Below the pieces are notes generated by a model. That model saw only the letters and a list, made by a program, of their open reading frames with translations. It searched no databases and was not told the origin of the DNA. A program made the position numbers and the translations under genes. DNA of 64,000 nt. It comes from Streptomyces qaidamensis (GTDB lineage: Bacteria > Actinomycetota > Actinomycetes > Streptomycetales > Streptomycetaceae). The DNA is taken from the NCBI RefSeq assembly GCF_001611795.1, contig NZ_CP015098.1, forward strand, positions 6,138,001 to 6,202,000. Direction: 5' to 3'. Positions 19,751-29,600 of the stretch are shown here, piece by piece (within the stretch, counting starts at the first letter, position 1; the number at the start of each line of letters is the position of its first letter).

Positions 19751-20779
19751 TCAGACGAGTTGGGGGAGCACCTCGGCGCCCAGCCGCCGCACGTTCTCCT
19801 CGGTCGCCGCCAGGTCTCCGGAGCCCTCGACGAGCAGCGCGAACCGGGAGATGCCCGTCCGCTCGCTGGTCGCCGCGAGCCGGTCCGCGCACAGCCGCGG
19901 GGTGCCCACCGGGTGCAGCCCGCAGAGCAGTTCGGTGTACGCCAGCGGGTCGCGCATCCGGCGTGTGCGCCCGTCGACCGTGACATGGGCCTCCAGGCCC
20001 TGCTTCAGCCAGCCCGGCATCGCCTTCATCAGCGTCTCCGCCGCGTCGACCCGCCGGTCCGCGATCTGGCAGACGCCGGCCGATACATGGGACGCGCCCC
20101 GGATCTCCTCCGGCGACCGGCCGCAGGCCCGCGCGTGCTGCCGCCACAGTGCGACCATCTCGGCCTTCTCCTCGTCCCCCACGTGCATCCCGAGCAGCAT
20201 CGAAAGACCCCGCTCGGCCGCCAGCCGCACACTCGACGGCGAGGTGCAGGCGACGACCAGCTCGGGCCCGGCGGCCTCCGTCAGTGCCTCCGACGGCCGG
20301 GGCACCACCGGGACTTCACGGAAGCGGAAGCGCTCCCCGTGGGCCGCCACGGACGACTCGCGCAGCCACCGCACCAGAAGCTCCAGGGACTCCGGGAACC
20401 CCTTCTCGTACGCCTCCAGGCCCGCGCCGAACACCTCCAGGTCGACCCACGGGCCGCCGCGCCCGACACCGAGCGTGAAACGGCCGCCGCTCGTGTGGTG
20501 CAGCAGCGCGGCCTGTTCGCCGAGGGCCACGGGGTGGACGGTGGGCAGGACACTGACCGCCGTGCCCACCCGGATGCGGCGGGTGCGGCCCAGCAGTAAG
20601 GCGGCCAGGGTGATGGCCGACGGGCACGTGCCGTACGGCACGAAGTGGTGCTCGGCCAGCCAGACCGTGTCGAGCCCGGCCTCCTCGGCCACCTCGGCCG
20701 AGCGGACCGCGCGGTGCAGCGCCTCTCCCTCGCCCTGACCGGGGAACTGGGCCGCCAACACGAAACTTCCAACGCGCAT
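19751..20779 (-). CDS. Luciferase-like (LLM class) flavin-dependent oxidoreductase
   Basis: This is a 342-residue monooxygenase-like protein of the bacterial luciferase superfamily, probably using FMN or F420. Family signatures are AEVAEEAGLDTVWLAEHHF (about residues 28-46), the conserved GRTRRIRVGTAVSVLP, and GRFTLGVGRGG. The substrate is unknown. The ATG at 20779 (MRVGSFVLAAQFPGQ) follows AGGAAAG on the minus strand. A much longer frame upstream runs through the neighbouring plus-strand gene and is rejected. Nothing nearby points to a pathway. Confidence 0.87.
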   Translation of the reverse strand: MRVGSFVLAAQFPGQGEGEALHRAVRSAEVAEEAGLDTVWLAEHHFVPYGTCPSAITLAALLLGRTRRIRVGTAVSVLPTVHPVALGEQAALLHHTSGGRFTLGVGRGGPWVDLEVFGAGLEAYEKGFPESLELLVRWLRESSVAAHGERFRFREVPVVPRPSEALTEAAGPELVVACTSPSSVRLAAERGLSMLLGMHVGDEEKAEMVALWRQHARACGRSPEEIRGASHVSAGVCQIADRRVDAAETLMKAMPGWLKQGLEAHVTVDGRTRRMRDPLAYTELLCGLHPVGTPRLCADRLAATSERTGISRFALLVEGSGDLAATEENVRRLGAEVLPQLV

Positions 20780-21045
20780 TGCTTTCCTGCTTCCTTGGCT
20801 CCGACACGGAGCTCCCCCACAGCGCATAACCGTCTGACACGTGCCGAGGACACGGCCGGGCGGAGTATTTTGCGGATTGTCTGCAGAATGGGGCGTTCCG
20901 CCGGGAGCCAGGGGGCGAGCACCCGGGCCGGGTCCGCCGCGCCCGCGAAGGACTTGTGGCGATTGGTTGCCGTACGCGTACCCCTGTGCGCGCCGCGTAG
21001 GCTGGACGCGGCCCCTGCTTCCTGTATAGCCCCGAGAGGTGTCCC

Positions 21046-21378
21046 GTGTCCCCGCGTCGCAACCGACCCAAGGGCGCCGTTCCGTCCGGCCGGAGCGCCG
21101 AGGACGACCGCCCCGGCCGCTACGGCGGCTGGCAGTCCTCGGAGAACTGGCAGGGCGAGAACTGGAGCGTGCGGCACGTGGCCGGCGCGAGCGCGCAGGG
21201 CAAGTCGTACCGCTGCCCCGGCTGCGACCAGCTGATCCCGGACGGGGTGCCGCACGTGGTGGCCTGGGCCGAGCACACGGGCGTCGACGACCGCAGACAC
21301 TGGCACAAGGCCTGCTGGAACGCGCGGGACCGCCGCACCCCGGGGGTGCGGCGGTCCCGTAACGCGCCGAAGTTCTGA
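21046..21378 (+). CDS. Small zinc-ribbon-like conserved protein
   Basis: The product is a 110-residue basic protein of actinobacteria. A disordered N-terminus precedes a compact domain with CPGC (about residues 60-63) and, about 35 residues later, HWHKAC, a likely zinc site of two Cys plus His and Cys. Similar proteins are sometimes annotated as ATP/GTP-binding, but I see no P-loop. The GTG at 21046 follows GAGAGG. A perfect hairpin is embedded in the last 18 codons. Confidence 0.8.
   Translation: MSPRRNRPKGAVPSGRSAEDDRPGRYGGWQSSENWQGENWSVRHVAGASAQGKSYRCPGCDQLIPDGVPHVVAWAEHTGVDDRRHWHKACWNARDRRTPGVRRSRNAPKF
21326..21358. terminator. Terminator hairpin inside the 3' end of a coding sequence
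   Basis: GGGACCGCCGCACCC (21326-21340) pairs perfectly with GGGTGCGGCGGTCCC (21344-21358) around CGG. It is read in frame as RDRRTPGVRRSR of the zinc-ribbon-like protein. Only six bases separate that gene from the convergent permease stop, so the terminator has no other place to be. Confidence 0.8.
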
Positions 21379-21384
21379 GCGGAC

Positions 21385-22266
21385 TCAGACGTCCCGCTTC
21401 TCCAGCAGCGCGAAGGCGCCGGCGAACGCGGCGGCCGTGACGCCGAGGATGATCCACAGCGGGTCCCAGCCGGACGGGCCGGACTGGCTGAGGGAGTTGG
21501 CGTAGAAGACGCTGAGCTGGTTCGGGATCGAGTACTCGAACAGGGCGTCGCGCACGTCCTGCAGGGACTCCGAGAACATGAACAGCGCGATCACCAGCGG
21601 GGCCAGCACGGCGCCGATCATGATGGTGATGGCGCCGGCCGAGTGCCGGATGATGGAGCCGACGAGGAGCGAGAGCAGGCCCAGCAACGCGATGTAGAGC
21701 GAGATGCCGACCGTGCCCTTCAGCCACTCACCGCTGGAGGGCGACTTGGCGCCGTCGCCCTCCAGCATCGCCACGTGCAGGAAGGCGACGAGGGACGCGG
21801 ACACCAGCGTCACGACGAACGCGGTCAGGAAGAACACCACGGCCTTCGCCGCCAGCACCCTGCCCCGGCTCGGGCACGCGACCATCGTGGTGCGGATCAT
21901 GCCGGTGCCGTACTCCGAGGCCGTGGTCAGCACGCCCAGCGTGATGATGCACATGCTGCCCAGCAGCAGCCCGAAGAAGCCCAGGCCGAGGGGGCTCTCG
22001 CCGTCCAGGGCCGGGTCGGAGTTGGCCACCACCACGCCGGTCAGCGTGCCGATGCCGATGACGAGCAGGACGAACACGCCGAGCGTCCACATCGTGGAGC
22101 GCACCGACCTGATCTTCGTCCACTCGGAGGCGATGGCGTTGCCGAGGTGCGTGCGCACGACCGGGATCGGCGAGGTGTAGCCGGGGTCGCCTGCGTACGG
22201 GGCGGAACCGGGTGCCGTCTGCCAGGCGGGCGCGGCCTGCGGCATCTGGGACTGGGGGCTGCTCAT
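21385..22266 (-). CDS. ABC-2 family transporter permease (first pair)
   Basis: The product is a 293-residue membrane protein with a disordered Pro/Gln/Ala-rich N-terminus (about 35 residues) then six helices. The motif ASEWTKIRSVRSTMWTL before the first helix is shared with the permease at 23720. The start overlaps the stop of its ATPase gene by four bases. The product is probably the membrane half of an exporter of unknown substrate. The C-terminus ends LLEKRDV, like its paralogue (LLKKRDA). Confidence 0.88.
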   Translation of the reverse strand: MSSPQSQMPQAAPAWQTAPGSAPYAGDPGYTSPIPVVRTHLGNAIASEWTKIRSVRSTMWTLGVFVLLVIGIGTLTGVVVANSDPALDGESPLGLGFFGLLLGSMCIITLGVLTTASEYGTGMIRTTMVACPSRGRVLAAKAVVFFLTAFVVTLVSASLVAFLHVAMLEGDGAKSPSSGEWLKGTVGISLYIALLGLLSLLVGSIIRHSAGAITIMIGAVLAPLVIALFMFSESLQDVRDALFEYSIPNQLSVFYANSLSQSGPSGWDPLWIILGVTAAAFAGAFALLEKRDV

Positions 22267-23597
22267 CGGGCGTCCTCGGGCTTGGTCAGATCGGAGGTCG
22301 GGGCGGCGGCGGGCGCCGGCGGCGCCGGAACGGGCTGCGCGGGGGCCGAGGCGGCCGGCTGGGCGGCGGGGGCCGCGGGAGCCTGCGGTGCGGGCTGTGC
22401 GGTGCCCTGGGGCGCCTGGGGCGCCTGGGGCGCCTGGGGCGCGGGCTGGGCGTACGGGTTGGGCGTTCCCGCGCCAGGGGTGCTCGGAGCGACGCTCGGA
22501 GCCCCCGGGGCGCCGTACGCCTGAGCCTGGCCGGGTGCGCCCTGCGGCGGAGCCGGGAACGGCTGGCCGCCCTGCTGGGGCGGCGGCGGGGCGTACCAGC
22601 CCGGCTGGCCCTGGCCGGGGACCGGCATGGGCGGCTGCGCGCCGGGCGGCAGCGGCTGCTGGAGCCCTTCCTTCTGGTCGATCGTCGAGCGGTAGTCGAC
22701 GGCGCCCTGCGTCATCCGCATGTACGCCTCCTCCAGGGAGGCCTGGTGCGGCGAGAGCTCCCACAGCCGTACGTCGTGGTCGTGCGCGATGTCGCTGATA
22801 CGGGGGAGCGGCAGCCCGGTCACGCGCAGCGCGCCGTCCTGCTCGGGCAGGACGTGCCCGCCCGACTCGGTCAGCGCGGCCGACAGCTTCTCGCGCTGCT
22901 GCGGCTCGGTGTCGGGTGTGCGCACCCGCGCGAAGTCCGCGGAGTTCGCCGAGATGAAGTCCGTCACGCTCATGTCGGCGAGCAGCTGACCGCGCCCGAT
23001 GACGATGAGGTGGTCGGCGGTCAGAGCCATCTCACTCATCAGGTGGGAGGAGACGAAGACCGTACGGCCCTCCGCCGCCAGCGCCTTCATCAGGTTGCGG
23101 ACCCAGAGGATGCCCTCCGGGTCGAGGCCGTTGACCGGCTCGTCGAACAGCAGCACCTGCGGGTCGCCGAGCAGTGCGGCGGCGATGCCGAGCCGCTGCC
23201 CCATGCCCAGGGAGAAGCCCTTGGACCGCCTCTTGGCCACGTCCTGCAGACCGACGACCCCGAGCACCTCGTCCACCCGCCGGGCCGGGATGCCCGACAG
23301 CTGGGCCAGGGAGAGCAGGTGATTGCGGGCGGACCGGCCGCCGTGCACCGCCTTGGCGTCCAGCAGGGCACCGACCTGACGGGCGGCGTTGGGCAGCCTG
23401 CGGTACGGATAGCCGCCGATCGTCACCTGCCCGGCCGTCGGATTGTCCAGGCCGAGGATCATCCGCATCGTCGTCGACTTGCCGGAGCCGTTCGGCCCGA
23501 GGAAGCCGGTGACGGCCCCGGGCCGCACCTGGAAGGAAAGGTTGTACACAGCGGTCTTGTCGCCGTAGCGCTTCGTCAGGCCGACTGCTTCGATCAT
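22263..23597 (-). CDS. ABC transporter ATPase with long proline/glutamine-rich tail (first pair)
   Basis: This is an ATPase of an ABC-2 exporter. The first 310 residues hold Walker A GPNGSGKST, signature SLGMGQRLGIA and Walker B VLLFDEPVNGLD. About 130 further residues form a low-complexity tail of Pro, Gln, Ala and Gly, including four or five consecutive PQA units. The paralogue at 24493 lacks this tail, so it is not needed for ATPase function. I start at MIEAVGLTKRYG (23597). A TTG six codons upstream is also possible, and the ribosome site does not decide. Confidence 0.88.
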   Translation of the reverse strand: MIEAVGLTKRYGDKTAVYNLSFQVRPGAVTGFLGPNGSGKSTTMRMILGLDNPTAGQVTIGGYPYRRLPNAARQVGALLDAKAVHGGRSARNHLLSLAQLSGIPARRVDEVLGVVGLQDVAKRRSKGFSLGMGQRLGIAAALLGDPQVLLFDEPVNGLDPEGILWVRNLMKALAAEGRTVFVSSHLMSEMALTADHLIVIGRGQLLADMSVTDFISANSADFARVRTPDTEPQQREKLSAALTESGGHVLPEQDGALRVTGLPLPRISDIAHDHDVRLWELSPHQASLEEAYMRMTQGAVDYRSTIDQKEGLQQPLPPGAQPPMPVPGQGQPGWYAPPPPQQGGQPFPAPPQGAPGQAQAYGAPGAPSVAPSTPGAGTPNPYAQPAPQAPQAPQAPQGTAQPAPQAPAAPAAQPAASAPAQPVPAPPAPAAAPTSDLTKPEDAR

Positions 23598-23719
23598 GCT
23601 CCGCACCCATCGCAAGGTTCAGGACAGCGGGGCACACGCCCCCGTAAGGGTTAGGAGGATATCGAGGCGCTGACGGTTCCGCCCAAGAGGAGGTAAAAGG
23701 TCAGGCCGAGCCTGTCCCC

Positions 23720-24490
23720 CTAGGCATCGCGCTTCTTCAGCAGCACATAACCGCCGACGAGCGCCGCGAGCACCCACAGCCCCATGATCCCGAGGCCGCC
23801 CCACGGCCCGTACGGAGTGTCGTCGTCGATCGGCGTGACCACCTGCATGATCTTGCTTCCGGCCTGGTCGGGAAGGAACCGGCCGACCTCCTTCGTCGCG
23901 TCGACATTGCCCAGGATGTTGGAGATCAGGAAGAAGAACGGCATCAGGATGCCCAGCGACAGCATCGGCGAGCGCAGCATCGCGGCGACGCCCATGGAGA
24001 ACATCGCGATCAGCGCCATGTAGAGGCCGCCGCCGAACACGGCCCGCAGCACCCCCGGGTCCCCGATCTCCGCCCGGTGCGAGCCGAGCATCGCCTGCCC
24101 CAGGAAGAAGGCGGCGAAGCTGGTGACGAGGCCGACCAGCAGGGCGAGCCCACTGGCGACCGCGATCTTGCTGAACAGGAAGGAGCCGCGCTGCGGCACC
24201 GCGGCCAACGAGGTGCGGATCATGCCGGTGCTGTACTCGTTCGACACGACCAGCACCCCGAATACGATCATCGCGAGCTGACCGAGACTCATCCCCGCGA
24301 AACTGATGAACGTGGGGTCGAACTCGGCCCGGTCCTGCGCGTTCATCGAGTCGAACTCGCTCTTCGACAGCGCCGAGATCAGCATGCCGAGGGCGACCGT
24401 CACGACCACCACCAGCGAGAGGGTCCACACCGTGGACGCCACCGACCGGATCTTGGTCCACTCCGACCGTACGACCTGTGTCGTCGCCAT
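23720..24490 (-). CDS. ABC-2 family transporter permease (second pair)
   Basis: This 256-residue paralogue of the permease at 21385 has the same pre-helix motif RSEWTKIRSVASTVWTL and six membrane segments, but no disordered N-terminal extension. The ATG at 24490 follows AAGGGCTGAG on the coding strand. Two bases separate it from the stop of its ATPase gene, so the pair is coupled. Confidence 0.9.
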   Translation of the reverse strand: MATTQVVRSEWTKIRSVASTVWTLSLVVVVTVALGMLISALSKSEFDSMNAQDRAEFDPTFISFAGMSLGQLAMIVFGVLVVSNEYSTGMIRTSLAAVPQRGSFLFSKIAVASGLALLVGLVTSFAAFFLGQAMLGSHRAEIGDPGVLRAVFGGGLYMALIAMFSMGVAAMLRSPMLSLGILMPFFFLISNILGNVDATKEVGRFLPDQAGSKIMQVVTPIDDDTPYGPWGGLGIMGLWVLAALVGGYVLLKKRDA

Positions 24491-24492
24491 GC

Positions 24493-25461
24493 TCAGCCCT
24501 TCTTCCAGCCGTCGCCCCACTGCTGCCGCCCCGGCTCGGGGCCCGTGGCGCTCGTCCCGCTGTGTGCGTGGTACTCCACCGACTCCGCGGTCAGCTGCAT
24601 GAACGCCTCCTCCAGCGAGGCCTGTTGCGGGCTCAGCTCGTGCAGCGTGATCCGGTGCTGCGCCGCCAGCTCACCGATCTGCTCGGCCTTGCCGCCGTCC
24701 ACCTCCAGCACCCCGTCGCCGCTCTCCACGGCCACGATCCCGGCCTGGTGCAGCACATCGAGCAGCCGCTCCCGCTGCGGACTGCGGACCCGGACGTACG
24801 AGCGTGAGTTGCGGTCGATGAAGTCCGCCATGGAGGTGTCCGCGAGCAGCCGGCCCTGCCCGATGACGACGAGGTGCTCGGCCGTCAGGGCCATCTCGCT
24901 CATCAGATGGGAGGAGACGAACACGGTCCGGCCCTGCGCGGCGAGCGACTTCATCAGGGTGCGGATCCAGTGGATGCCCTCGGGGTCGAGGCCGTTGACC
25001 GGCTCGTCGAACATCAGGATCCGCGGGTCGCCGAGCAGCGCCGCGGCGATGCCGAGCCGCTGACCCATGCCCATCGAGAAGCCCTTGGTCTTCTTCTTCG
25101 CGACCGCCGTCAGCCCGACCGTCTCCAGCACGTCCCGCACGCGGCGGCTCGGAATGCCGTTGCTCTGGGCGAGGCACAGCAGATGGTTGTAGGCGGTGCG
25201 CCCGCCGTGCCAGGCCTTGGCCTCCAGCAGGGCGCCGATGTACGTCAGCGGGTCCTTGAGCTGCTGGTAGTGCTTGCCGTCGATACGGACGTCGCCGGCG
25301 GTCGGGTGGTCGAGACCCAGGATCATCCGCATGGTCGTCGACTTGCCCGCGCCGTTCGGCCCGAGGAAGCCCGTGACGATGCCCGGTCTCACGGTGAAGG
25401 ACAGGTTGTTGACCGCCACCTTCTCGCCGTACCGCTTGGTCAGCCCCTCCAGCTCAATCAT
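24493..25461 (-). CDS. ABC transporter ATPase (second pair)
   Basis: The product is a 322-residue ATPase closely related to the one at 22263. Walker A GPNGAGKST, signature SMGMGQRLGIA and Walker B ILMFDEPVNGLD are intact. The Q-loop and signature variants match the bacitracin/lantibiotic type of ABC-2 ATPase. The start at 25461 (MIELEGLTKRYG) is chosen by alignment with the paralogue. The two pairs sit head to tail on the same strand, in keeping with a tandem duplication. Confidence 0.9.
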   Translation of the reverse strand: MIELEGLTKRYGEKVAVNNLSFTVRPGIVTGFLGPNGAGKSTTMRMILGLDHPTAGDVRIDGKHYQQLKDPLTYIGALLEAKAWHGGRTAYNHLLCLAQSNGIPSRRVRDVLETVGLTAVAKKKTKGFSMGMGQRLGIAAALLGDPRILMFDEPVNGLDPEGIHWIRTLMKSLAAQGRTVFVSSHLMSEMALTAEHLVVIGQGRLLADTSMADFIDRNSRSYVRVRSPQRERLLDVLHQAGIVAVESGDGVLEVDGGKAEQIGELAAQHRITLHELSPQQASLEEAFMQLTAESVEYHAHSGTSATGPEPGRQQWGDGWKKG

Positions 25462-25482
25462 GCCCGCCACGCTAGAGCGGGA

Positions 25483-25518
25483 CAAAGCCCTCTGCCACCC
25501 GAGCGGCAGAGGGCTTTG
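25483..25518. terminator. Terminator downstream of filP
   Basis: CAAAGCCCTCTGCC (25483-25496) pairs perfectly with GGCAGAGGGCTTTG (25505-25518) around ACCCGAGC. It lies 30 bases after the filP stop on the minus strand and upstream of the ABC pair, so it separates the two transcription units. Confidence 0.85.
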
Positions 25519-25547
25519 CGGAGATTCAGCCTCCGTATGCCCGCGTG

Positions 25548-26483
25548 TTACCGGGACTGCTGCGCCGGGACCCCACGGGAGATCGGCTCGTCCTCGGCCG
25601 GCGTGCCGGCGGCGGCCACCGCGGCGCCCGTGAGCGTCGCGAGCATCTCGCGGACGTTCGTCAGCTGGGCGTTGATGCTGTCGCGGCGGTTGGTGAGGGC
25701 GGCCAGCTCGCGCTCGGATTCCGAACGGATGCGGTCGGCCTTGGCGTTGGCATCGGCCACGATGTCCTCGGCCTGGCGCTGAGCCGTCTCCACCGTCTGG
25801 CGGGCGCGGCGCTCGGCGTCCGTGCGCAGCTTCTCGGCCTCCAGGCGCAGCTGCTCGGCGCGGTGCTCGATCTCGGCGAGGCGCTTCTCGGCCTTGGCCT
25901 GACGCGAGGCCAGGTCGCGCTCGGACTGCTCGCGGCGCTTGGCGAGGTTCGTCTCGAAGTCGGCGGCGGCCTGCGCGGCCTTCGCACGGGTCTCCTCGAA
26001 GAGGGCGTCCGCCTCCTCGCGCTTGGACTGCGCGTCCTTCTGCGCCTCGGAACGCAGCTGGGAGGCGTCGCTCTTGGCCTTCTCGACGATCCGCAGGCCC
26101 TCGTCCTCGGCCTTCGCCTTGCGCTCCGCCGAGTACGACTCGGCGTCGTTGCGCACCTGCTGGGCCGCCGACTCGGCCAGCTCACGGTGCTGCTCGGCCG
26201 CGCGCCGGGCCTCCTCGCGCAGGTCCTTCGCCTCTTCCTCGGCGAGGCGGAGGATCTTCTCCACGCGCGCACCGAGACCCGCGTACGACGGCTCGGCGTC
26301 GGTGATCTGGGCCTGGGCGTTCTGCGTCTCGAGGTGGAGCTCTTCGATGCGCTTTTCCAGAGCGGTGATGCGGGCGAGAGCGCTGTCACGGTCGGAGACG
26401 AGCTTGGAGATACGTTCGTCCACCTGAGCGCGGTCGTACCCACGCCGCACAAGCTCGAAGCCGTAGGGGGAAGTGTCGCTCAT
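25548..26483 (-). CDS. filP: Filament-forming coiled-coil protein FilP
   Basis: FilP forms intermediate-filament-like networks at hyphal tips and works with DivIVA in polar growth of Streptomyces. The 311-residue protein begins MSDTSPYGFELVRRGYDRAQVDERI, then is almost wholly coiled coil rich in Ala, Glu, Arg, Lys and Gln, broken near residues 65-75 (DAEPSYAGLGARVEKIL), and ends in a short Ala/Pro tail. Length and sequence plan match S. coelicolor FilP. It is followed by a strong terminator and preceded by scy, its known partner. Confidence 0.94.
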   Translation of the reverse strand: MSDTSPYGFELVRRGYDRAQVDERISKLVSDRDSALARITALEKRIEELHLETQNAQAQITDAEPSYAGLGARVEKILRLAEEEAKDLREEARRAAEQHRELAESAAQQVRNDAESYSAERKAKAEDEGLRIVEKAKSDASQLRSEAQKDAQSKREEADALFEETRAKAAQAAADFETNLAKRREQSERDLASRQAKAEKRLAEIEHRAEQLRLEAEKLRTDAERRARQTVETAQRQAEDIVADANAKADRIRSESERELAALTNRRDSINAQLTNVREMLATLTGAAVAAAGTPAEDEPISRGVPAQQSR

Positions 26484-26666
26484 GGGGTTCCTGTCGAATG
26501 AGACCGGTGAGGTGATAGGTGGAATCCTAGGGGCCGAAACGGTGTGTCATCGAGCGGATGCGCGTTTGATCTGGAAAATGACACCCCTTTTGAGTGGCTA
26601 ACCCCCGGACCGCTTGCCAAAGACTTGGTCAAAGACCCCAGCACACACCGGATTCGCCCCGTTTGG

Positions 26667-29600
26667 CTAGCTATCCGAACCCTTGCCACCCGAACGGGGT
26701 GCGCCGACCGTCGCGCCCGCCTTGACTCCGTTGTCCTTGCCCGCGGAGGGGGCCTCGAAGGACTCCAACGCCTCAAGGACGTCCTGGACACGGGAGATCT
26801 CGGCGTTGATGTCCTCGCGGCGACGGACCAGGACCTCCAGCTCGCGCTTGCCCTCCTCGACCGTGCGCTTGGCCTCGCGGATCGCCTCGGCCTTGAGCTC
26901 CTCGGCCTCCCGGACCAGCGTGGACTTCTTCTGCTCGGCCTCCTTGAGCAGCCCCTCCGCCTTCTTCACCGCGGCGATACGGACCTTGCCCGCCTCGGAG
27001 TTGGCCTCCGAGACGATCTCCTTGGCCTTCGCCTGCGCCTTCGCCAGCTGCTCCTCGGCCGCCTTGACGAGCGCGTCACAGCGGTCGCCCGCCGACTTCA
27101 TCGTCTCGGCCGACTCCCGGCGGGCCCGCTCGTGCAGCTCCTCGATCTCGGAGGTGATGCGGTCGCGCAGCTCCTCGGCACGCTCCCTGATCTGCGTGGC
27201 GTCCCGGCGCGCGCCGACCAGCAGCTCGTCCGCGTCCGTACGGGCCTTCTCCACCAGGGAGTTGCCCTCGACCGTCGCCTCGGACACCAGCCGGTCGGCC
27301 TCGGTGCGGGCCGCGCCCACCATCGTGTCGGCCTGCGACTCGGCCTCCGCGGTGGTCTTGTGCGCCTGCTGCTGCGCCTCGGTCAGCAGCTTGTCCGCCT
27401 CGGCCGTGGTCTCCGTGATGAGCTTGTCGACCTGCTCGGCCGCCTCGGAACGCCGCTTGTTGGCGTCCTTGCGGGCGCCGTCCAGCGTGCGGTCGGCCTC
27501 CTCGCGCGCGGCGCTGACCAGCCGCTCCGCCTCCGCCTCCGCATCGGTCTTCACCCGCTGGGCCTCGGCGCGGATCCGCTGCGCGTGCTGCTGCGCCGAA
27601 CCGACCGTCTCGGCGGCCTCGGCCCGCAGCCGCTCCGCCTCGCTCGTGGCGTCCCCGACGAGCTGCTCGGCCTTGGCGACCGACTCCGAGCGCACCCGCT
27701 CGGCCTCGGTGGCCGCCTCGGAGCGGACGCGTTCGGCCTCGGAGACCGCCTCCGTACGGACCCGCTCGGCCTCGGCGACCGTGTCCATGCGCAGCCGGTC
27801 GGTCTCCTGGACCGTCTCCGTCGTCAGCCGCTCCGCCTCGTTGCGGGCCTCGGTGATGAGGGTGTCCGCCTGCGTCGCCGCGTCGGAGCGGATGCGGTTG
27901 GCGTCCTCCCGGGCGTCCGCCCGGGTGCGCGAGGCGCTCTGCTCGGCCTCGGCGATCGCGTCCGACGCCTCCGTGCGCACCCGCTGGGCGTGCTCGGCGA
28001 CGTCCGCGCGGATCCGCTCCGCCTCCGAGATCGCCTCGGACATCGTCCGCTCGGCGAGTGCCTTGGCGGCCTCGGACTCCTCGTGCGCCTCGCGCCGCAG
28101 CCGGCCCGCGTCCTCGCTCGCCCGCTCCCGCTCGGCGTAGGCGTCGGAGCGGACCCGGTCCGCCTCCTCCTGGGCCTCGCGGCGCGTACGGTCCGCCGCG
28201 TGCTCGGCGGCGGAACGCAGACCGGTGATCTCCTCCTGGGCCTGCTCGTGCAGCCCCGCGACGGAGTCCCGGACCTGCTGGGCGTGCTGCTCGGCCGCCG
28301 ACACCATCTCCGTGGCACGGCGGTCGGCCTCCTCGACCAGCCGTACGGCCTCGGTCTGCGCCTCCTCCACGCGCTTGCGCGCCGAGGCCAGCAGCTCCTC
28401 GCTCTGCTCGCGGGCCCGCTCGCGCTCCTGGTCGGCCTCCTGCCGGGCGCTGCCGAGAACCTCCTCGGCCTCGCGGCGGCGCCGGTTGGCCTCCTCCTGG
28501 GCGGCGGCCAGCGTCTCCGACGCCTCCGCGGCGAGCCGCTCGGCGGCGGCCTGCGCCTCCGCGCGCATCCGGTCGGCGCTCTCCTGCGCCTCCGACTTCA
28601 GCCGCTCGGCCTCGCTCGCCGCCTCCGAACGCAGCCGTACGGCGACGGCCTCGCCCTCGGCACGCGCCGCGGACGCGTCGGACGCGGCCTCGTCGCGCAG
28701 CCGCTCGGCCTCGGCCGCGGCCTGCTGCTGGAGCGTCCGGATCCGCTCGGCGGCCTCGGCGCGCAGCCGCTCGTTCTCCTCGGCGGCCTCGCGGCGGATC
28801 CGCGCGGCCTCCTCACGGGCGTCCGACAGCGCCTGCTCGGCGGCCGTCAGCCGCTCCTCCGCCTCCGTCTGGAGCCGCGTCAGCTCCTCGGCGGCCTCGG
28901 CGCGACGGGCCTCCATGGCCCGCTCGGTCTCCTCGTGCAGCTCCCGCGCCGCGCGCTCGGCGTCCTCCCTGAGCGCCTCGGCCTGCTCGACGACCTCCTC
29001 GCGGTGCCGCTCGGCCTCCTGCCGGGTGCGCTGGAGGGTCTCCTCGGCCTGCCGGCGCAGCGTCGTCGCCCGCTCGATGGCCTCGGTGCGGACCCTCTCG
29101 CTGTCCGTCTGGGCCGTCGTGCGCAGCTCGTCCGCGTCCGCCTTGGCCTTGGCGAGCAGCTCCTCGGCGGACTTCGCCGCCTCCTCGATCTGCGCCACGG
29201 CCTCCTTGCGGGCCCCGGCGCGGATCTTCTCGCCCTCGTCGACCGCGTCCGCCCGCAGCTGCTCGGCCTCGCCGCGCAGCCGGCGGGCCTCCTCCTGCAG
29301 CTCGACCGTCTTGGCGCGGTACTCCTTGGTGTCGTCCTTCGCCGCGCCCTTGAGCTGCTCGGCGATGTCGTGCGCCTCGGCCCGCAGCCGGTCCGCCTCG
29401 GCCTCGGCCTCCGAGCGGATCCGCTCGGCCTCCTCGGCCGCCGCCTTCGTCGTCTTCTTGGCGTCCTCCGACGCCTTGTTGAGGACCTCCTCGGCGGTCC
29501 TGGCCGCCTTGGACAGCTGGGTCGCGGTCTCCTCGGCGGTGAGCGTGCGGGCCTTCTCGGAGGCCTCCGCGACGATCTTCTCGGCCTCGGCGCGGGCGTC

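Noticed and set aside
22400-22450. A minisatellite in the ABC ATPase gene
   Set aside because: The near-perfect 9-base repeat (GGCGCCTGG-type) is the PQA tail of the ATPase read in frame, so it is reported as part of that gene.
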